Shown one piece after another: positions 13,432 to 15,674 of a DNA stretch of 15,674 nucleotides; positions within the stretch are counted from its first letter, which is position 1; each line of letters starts with the position of its first letter. The notes under the pieces were generated by a model. That model did no database searches. It worked only from the letters and a program-made list of their open reading frames with translations, and was not told the origin of the DNA. Position numbers and translations under genes: made by a program. This stretch comes from Chloroflexota bacterium (GTDB lineage Bacteria > Chloroflexota > Dormibacteria > CF-121): positions 1 through 15,674 of the forward strand of contig VBGO01000108.1 of NCBI GenBank assembly GCA_005882525.1, given 5' to 3'.

Positions 13432-13434
13432 GCG

Positions 13435-14859
13435 ATGTCGCTGCTGGATCGCGTCCAAAAGCAACAGGGTCCCGACCCGTCCGCGGTCCCCGATGGGTCC
13501 TATGTGCCCCAGGCGGGCAACAGCCCTGCGCGCCAGAGCTCGAGCGCGACCCGCACCCGGACCCCCTTCGAGCTGCAGGCCGAGCGGGTCAAGAACCGGC
13601 TGCAGGCGCGGCTGATCGAGCAGACGGCCGCCGAAGACTCCGGCGACGAGGACCGGGAGCAACGGGCGGCCCGGATCACCGAGGCCTTGAACGCCGTGGT
13701 CGCCGAGATGGGCCTCTCCCTGACCAAGCCGGAGAAGCAGCGGATGCTCGACTCGGTGCTGAACGACTTCCTCGGGCTCGGGCCGATCGAGGCGCTGATC
13801 GGCGACCCGACGATCACCGAAATCATGGTCAACGGGCCGGATCAGATCTTCGTCGAGCACAAGGGCAAGCTGACGCTCTCCACGGTCCAGTTCGAGAGTG
13901 AGGACCAGTTGCGGCGGGTCATCGACCGGATCGTGTCGACGATCGGGCGGCGCATCGACGAAGGCTCGCCCATGGTGGATGCCCGCCTCAAGGACGGATC
14001 CCGCGTCAACGTCATCATTCCGCCGCTCTCCTTGAACGGCCCCATCCTAACGATCCGAAAGTTCTCCAAAGATCCGTACAAGATCACCGACCTGATCAAG
14101 TTCGGCACCATCACCGACCCGATGGCGCAGTTCGTCAAGGCCTGCGTCCGATCCCGGCTCAACATGCTGGTCTCGGGCGGCACCGGCTCGGGGAAGACGA
14201 CAACCCTCAACGTGCTCTCCAGCTTCATCCCGGAGGAAGAGCGGGTGGTCACGGTCGAGGACGCCGCCGAGCTGCAGCTCAACCAGGAGCACGTTGTAAC
14301 ACTTGAGTCACGGCCGGCGACCGTGGAAGGCCGCGGCCGGATCGCCATCCGCGACCTGGTCGTCAACGCCCTCCGGATGCGCCCAGATCGGATCGTGGTC
14401 GGTGAGTGCCGCGGTGGCGAGGCCCTGGACATGCTGCAGGCGATGAATACAGGCCATGACGGATCGTTGACGACTATCCACGCGAACTCGCCGCGTGACA
14501 GTTTGAACCGCCTGGAAACGTTGGTGTTGATGGCGGGTGCAGAACTGCCCTCCCGGGCGATCCGGGAACAGATCTCGTCCGCCATAAACGTCATCGTGCA
14601 GCAGAGCCGCTTGCGGGACGGAACGCGGAAGATCATCGCCGTCAGCGAGGTGCTCGGACTGCACGGGGACCAGGTAAAGGTGCAGGACATTTTCGTGTTC
14701 AAGCAGACCGGCGTCAGCGAAGACGGGAAGGTGCAGGGCTACTTCACGGCCACCGGCATCATCCCCAAGTATTTCGACCACCTGCAGTCGTCGGGCGAGG
14801 GCGTGACCAAGGAACTCTTTACGCCGTCACCGGATCCTGCCGCACAAGGAGGCAAATAA
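13435..14859 (+). CDS. cpaF: CpaF/TadA secretion ATPase of the Flp/Tad pilus
   Basis: The product has 474 residues. The first 75 are polar and probably disordered. A helical N-terminal domain follows (LNAVVAEMGL...LNDFLGLGPIEALIGDPTITEIMVNG, about 85-134), as is typical of CpaF. The RecA-like core shows Walker A GGTGSGKTT (248-256), an Asp box at TVEDAAELQL (273-282), Walker B-type RIVVGECRGGEALDM (319-333) and the His box GHDGSLTTIHANSPRD (340-355). Members form cytosolic hexamers that hydrolyse ATP to drive pilin insertion or extension through TadB/TadC. In some species one CpaF also powers retraction. An in-frame TGA just upstream fixes the ATG at 13435 as the first possible start. Its 3' end contains the ribosome-binding site of tadB, so the two are translated together. 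Confidence 0.97.
   Translation: MSLLDRVQKQQGPDPSAVPDGSYVPQAGNSPARQSSSATRTRTPFELQAERVKNRLQARLIEQTAAEDSGDEDREQRAARITEALNAVVAEMGLSLTKPEKQRMLDSVLNDFLGLGPIEALIGDPTITEIMVNGPDQIFVEHKGKLTLSTVQFESEDQLRRVIDRIVSTIGRRIDEGSPMVDARLKDGSRVNVIIPPLSLNGPILTIRKFSKDPYKITDLIKFGTITDPMAQFVKACVRSRLNMLVSGGTGSGKTTTLNVLSSFIPEEERVVTVEDAAELQLNQEHVVTLESRPATVEGRGRIAIRDLVVNALRMRPDRIVVGECRGGEALDMLQAMNTGHDGSLTTIHANSPRDSLNRLETLVLMAGAELPSRAIREQISSAINVIVQQSRLRDGTRKIIAVSEVLGLHGDQVKVQDIFVFKQTGVSEDGKVQGYFTATGIIPKYFDHLQSSGEGVTKELFTPSPDPAAQGGK
14846..14852 (+). promoter_or_regulatory. Shine-Dalgarno of tadB inside the end of cpaF
   Basis: AAGGAGG lies within the last codons of cpaF and 7 nt before the GTG at 14860. The cpaF TAA (14857-14859) sits in this spacer and touches the GTG. 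This arrangement supports the GTG start and tight coupling between the ATPase and its membrane platform. Confidence 0.85.
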
Positions 14860-15674
14860 GTGTCAATCCAGCTGATCTTCGCGGCCATGGCAGCAATCGG
14901 CGCGCTGATCGTGGTGATGGCGCTCATGTCCAACCGGCAGCCCGCCGAGGTCGAGCTCCACATGGACGGCTACAACCCGGAGGCGGCCGCGAAGAAGGGT
15001 GGCCTCTTCGAGGGCTTCCTGGAGGGCTTCAACAAAAGCCTGACCCGCAACAAAGGTGGTCGCAGCTCTCGGCTCACCGACGAGCTGGCCAAGGCCGACC
15101 TCAAGCTCCGCGTCTCGGAGTACGTGATGCTGATCATCGGCCTGATCGTTCTCCTCTGTGCCATCCTCTTCTTCCGCTTCCACAGCCCGGTGCTGGCCCT
15201 GGCTGGGATTCCCGCCGGGTACTTCGCCCCCGGCTTCTTCCTGAAGTTCCGGCAACGCCGCCGGCTCAAAGCCTTCAATAACCAGCTGGGCGACACGGTC
15301 GTCCTGCTGTCGAACGCGCTCAAAGCCGGCTACTCCTTCGCCCAGGCGATGGCGACCATCGCGAAGAGCTCGTCGCCCCCGATGGCGGACGAGTTCAGCC
15401 GGGCCGTCCGCGAAATGAACCTGGGAGTCTCGGTCGACGACGCCCTGGCCCACATGGTCAAGCGCATCGAGTCGGAGGACTTCGACCTGATGGTCACGGC
15501 GGTCCAGATCCACCGCGTGGTCGGTGGCAACCTGGCCGAGATCCTCGACACCATCGCCTTCACCATCCGGGAGCGCATCCGGATCCAGGGCGAGATCCGG
15601 ACCCTGACCGCGCAGGCCCGCGCCTCGGGTTACATCATCACCGGCCTGCCCTTCGCGCTGGCCCTGATCCTGAC
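14860..15674 (+). CDS. tadB: Flp/Tad pilus inner-membrane platform protein TadB, C-terminus beyond window
   Basis: The frame is open for 271 codons to the right edge. An N-terminal helix (about 3-23) is followed by a polar stretch with GYNPEAAAKKGGLFEGFLEG. Two hydrophobic segments follow (about 88-105 and 110-128), then the cytosolic T2SSF domain: FNNQLGDTVVLLSNALKAGYSFAQAM (139-164), FSRAVREMNLGVSVDDALAHM (179-199), DFDLMVTAVQIHRVVGGNLAEIL (207-229) and RIRIQGEIRTLTAQARASGY (239-258). A final helix begins at IITGLPFALALIL. This is the standard TadB layout. TadB and TadC form the platform on which CpaF acts. About the last 40-50 residues and presumably tadC lie outside the window. Confidence 0.95.
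   Translation, partial: MSIQLIFAAMAAIGALIVVMALMSNRQPAEVELHMDGYNPEAAAKKGGLFEGFLEGFNKSLTRNKGGRSSRLTDELAKADLKLRVSEYVMLIIGLIVLLCAILFFRFHSPVLALAGIPAGYFAPGFFLKFRQRRRLKAFNNQLGDTVVLLSNALKAGYSFAQAMATIAKSSSPPMADEFSRAVREMNLGVSVDDALAHMVKRIESEDFDLMVTAVQIHRVVGGNLAEILDTIAFTIRERIRIQGEIRTLTAQARASGYIITGLPFALALIL

Noticed and set aside
1..15674. Mobile elements, CRISPR arrays, integrase or toxin-antitoxin genes
   Set aside because: No transposase, direct-repeat array or terminal inverted repeat was seen, and base composition looks even across the window.

Overview
The window is a strongly GC-rich bacterial chromosome segment, gene-dense on both strands, with short intergenic gaps. It contains an incomplete Flp/Tad (tight adherence) pilus locus next to a large set of polytopic GT-C-type membrane glycosyltransferases. 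The pilus genes run in the order flp, cpaB, receiver-cpaE, cpaF, tadB, and no secretin (cpaC/rcpA) lies between cpaB and cpaE. That layout, the canonical receiver fused to CpaE, the many GT87-type proteins and the frequent GTG/TTG starts suggest a monoderm, high-GC lineage such as Chloroflexota, Dormibacterota or an actinobacterial relative. This placement is inference; the window has no rRNA or other phylogenetic marker.

Left part (1-9545), envelope glycosylation. A minus-strand GT87-like gene runs off the left edge (1-637). Divergent from it is a tightly coupled plus-strand trio of membrane proteins (696-2015, 2015-3616, 3613-4764; overlaps of 1 and 4 nt). This trio converges on a minus-strand operon read from 9545 down to 4715: an isoprenylcysteine-methyltransferase-like protein (8880-9545), a DPDxWWH-motif polytopic protein (7236-8825) and two GT87-like proteins (6025-7239, 4715-6028). 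The last three genes are joined by two ATGA overlaps. The last plus gene and the last minus gene overlap tail to tail by 50 bp. In all, seven multi-spanning GT-C-like proteins are present. Four carry the GT87-type layout: an early-loop Asp, a GQ-type motif and a later K-containing turn. They probably transfer sugars from polyprenyl-phosphate donors to lipoglycans or glycoproteins outside the membrane.

Middle (9546-10908), control. A 100-bp divergent intergenic region precedes a cytosolic DegS-like histidine kinase (9646-10731). A 177-bp region with several inverted repeats then leads to the pilin gene.

Right part (10909-15674), pilus assembly. The Flp prepilin gene has an almost perfect Shine-Dalgarno and its own strong intrinsic terminator. 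Next come CpaB/RcpC, a second strong hairpin/terminator, a fused response-regulator receiver plus MinD/CpaE-type ATPase, the CpaF secretion ATPase and TadB (cut by the right edge). Terminators after flp and after cpaB suggest graded expression, with much pilin and little machinery. The kinase beside a CpaE whose receiver keeps all phosphorylation residues suggests the pilus is controlled post-translationally by a two-component relay. No mobile element, CRISPR array, tRNA or rRNA is visible. No stretch longer than 300 bases lacks a gene.
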